Shown here piece by piece: positions 63,916 to 64,000 of a DNA stretch of 64,000 bases. Numbering within the stretch: the stretch's first letter is position 1; each line of letters begins with the position of its first letter. Below the pieces are notes generated by a model, which was not told where the DNA came from, ran no database searches, and worked only from the letters and a program-made list of their open reading frames with translations. The stretch is from Littorina saxatilis (lineage: Eukaryota; Mollusca; Gastropoda; Littorinimorpha; Littorinidae): NCBI RefSeq assembly GCF_037325665.1, contig NC_090248.1:18153685-18217684 (forward strand), read 5' to 3'. The translations under genes and the position numbers were made by a program.

Positions 63916-64000
63916 AAAATCCTCTCCGGCCATGCACCGCGTGCTTTCACTACAAAATTTAAAGCCAAACCAAACCGAAAATTCAATGTCCCCATTCCAC
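63916..64000. other. Unassigned window end
   Basis: Too short to assign. It does not obviously continue the LINE. Confidence 0.4.

Overview
The window reads as a piece of a large, repeat-rich metazoan genome, most likely a marine gastropod mollusc. Reasons: spliced genes with small exons and GT-AG introns; a cluster of secreted PAN/EGF/fibrinogen-domain (FREP-like) lectin genes, a gastropod hallmark; CR1/L2-type LINEs; tRNA-derived SINEs; DD34E Tc1 elements; many MITEs; and extreme microsatellite content. No sign of bacterial operons, CRISPR or rRNA. The taxon is inferred from gene content and repeat style, not from a database match.

Region by region. 1-6679 (+): the 3' 18 exons of a spliced gene for a DDE/RNase H-fold transposase-like protein (DGRND, TDAH and LEVFH motifs). 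Every splice phase I checked agrees, giving about 759 residues in this window. 8339-11624 (-): a complete spliced gene, tail to tail with the first, predicted at 340 residues. It has RGG/GAR repeats, three of them on a tandemly triplicated 111-nt exon, followed by a Cys-rich domain like the cytoplasmic C-terminus of P2X7. 11.7-21.5 kb: MITEs, SINEs, a repeat packed with TCAAGGTCA half-sites, a tyrosine-recombinase fossil, a truncated LINE and long microsatellites.

22.0-25.3 kb (+): FREP-like gene A, complete. 25.6-30.5 kb: three non-LTR 3' ends in one orientation inside a broken-up (CT)n tract. 32.4-34.1 kb: tandem repeats and a relic FREP-like first exon. 34.5-36.0 kb: a Tc1 element. 36.1-37.3 kb: a DIRS-like fossil. 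37.5-40.1 kb: a nearly intact LINE. 41.9-43.2 kb: a LINE ORF1 with CCHC knuckles. 43.3-47.8 kb: a Russian-doll nest of small DNA elements. 48.96-53.26 kb (+): FREP-like gene B, complete. 58.8-59.7 kb: FREP-like gene C, 5' part only, cut off by a LINE that runs to about 63.84 kb and itself contains two DNA transposons.

The functional content is therefore (i) a convergent pair of unusual genes at the left end and (ii) a tandem same-strand family of at least three secreted pattern-recognition-type genes plus one relic, spread over 37 kb and separated by mobile DNA. The most unusual object is the 1083-bp element at 60381-61463. It carries a FLYWCH zinc finger, has a perfect 9-bp target duplication that cleanly restores a LINE reading frame, and has arms built of iterated G6/C6-tract units.
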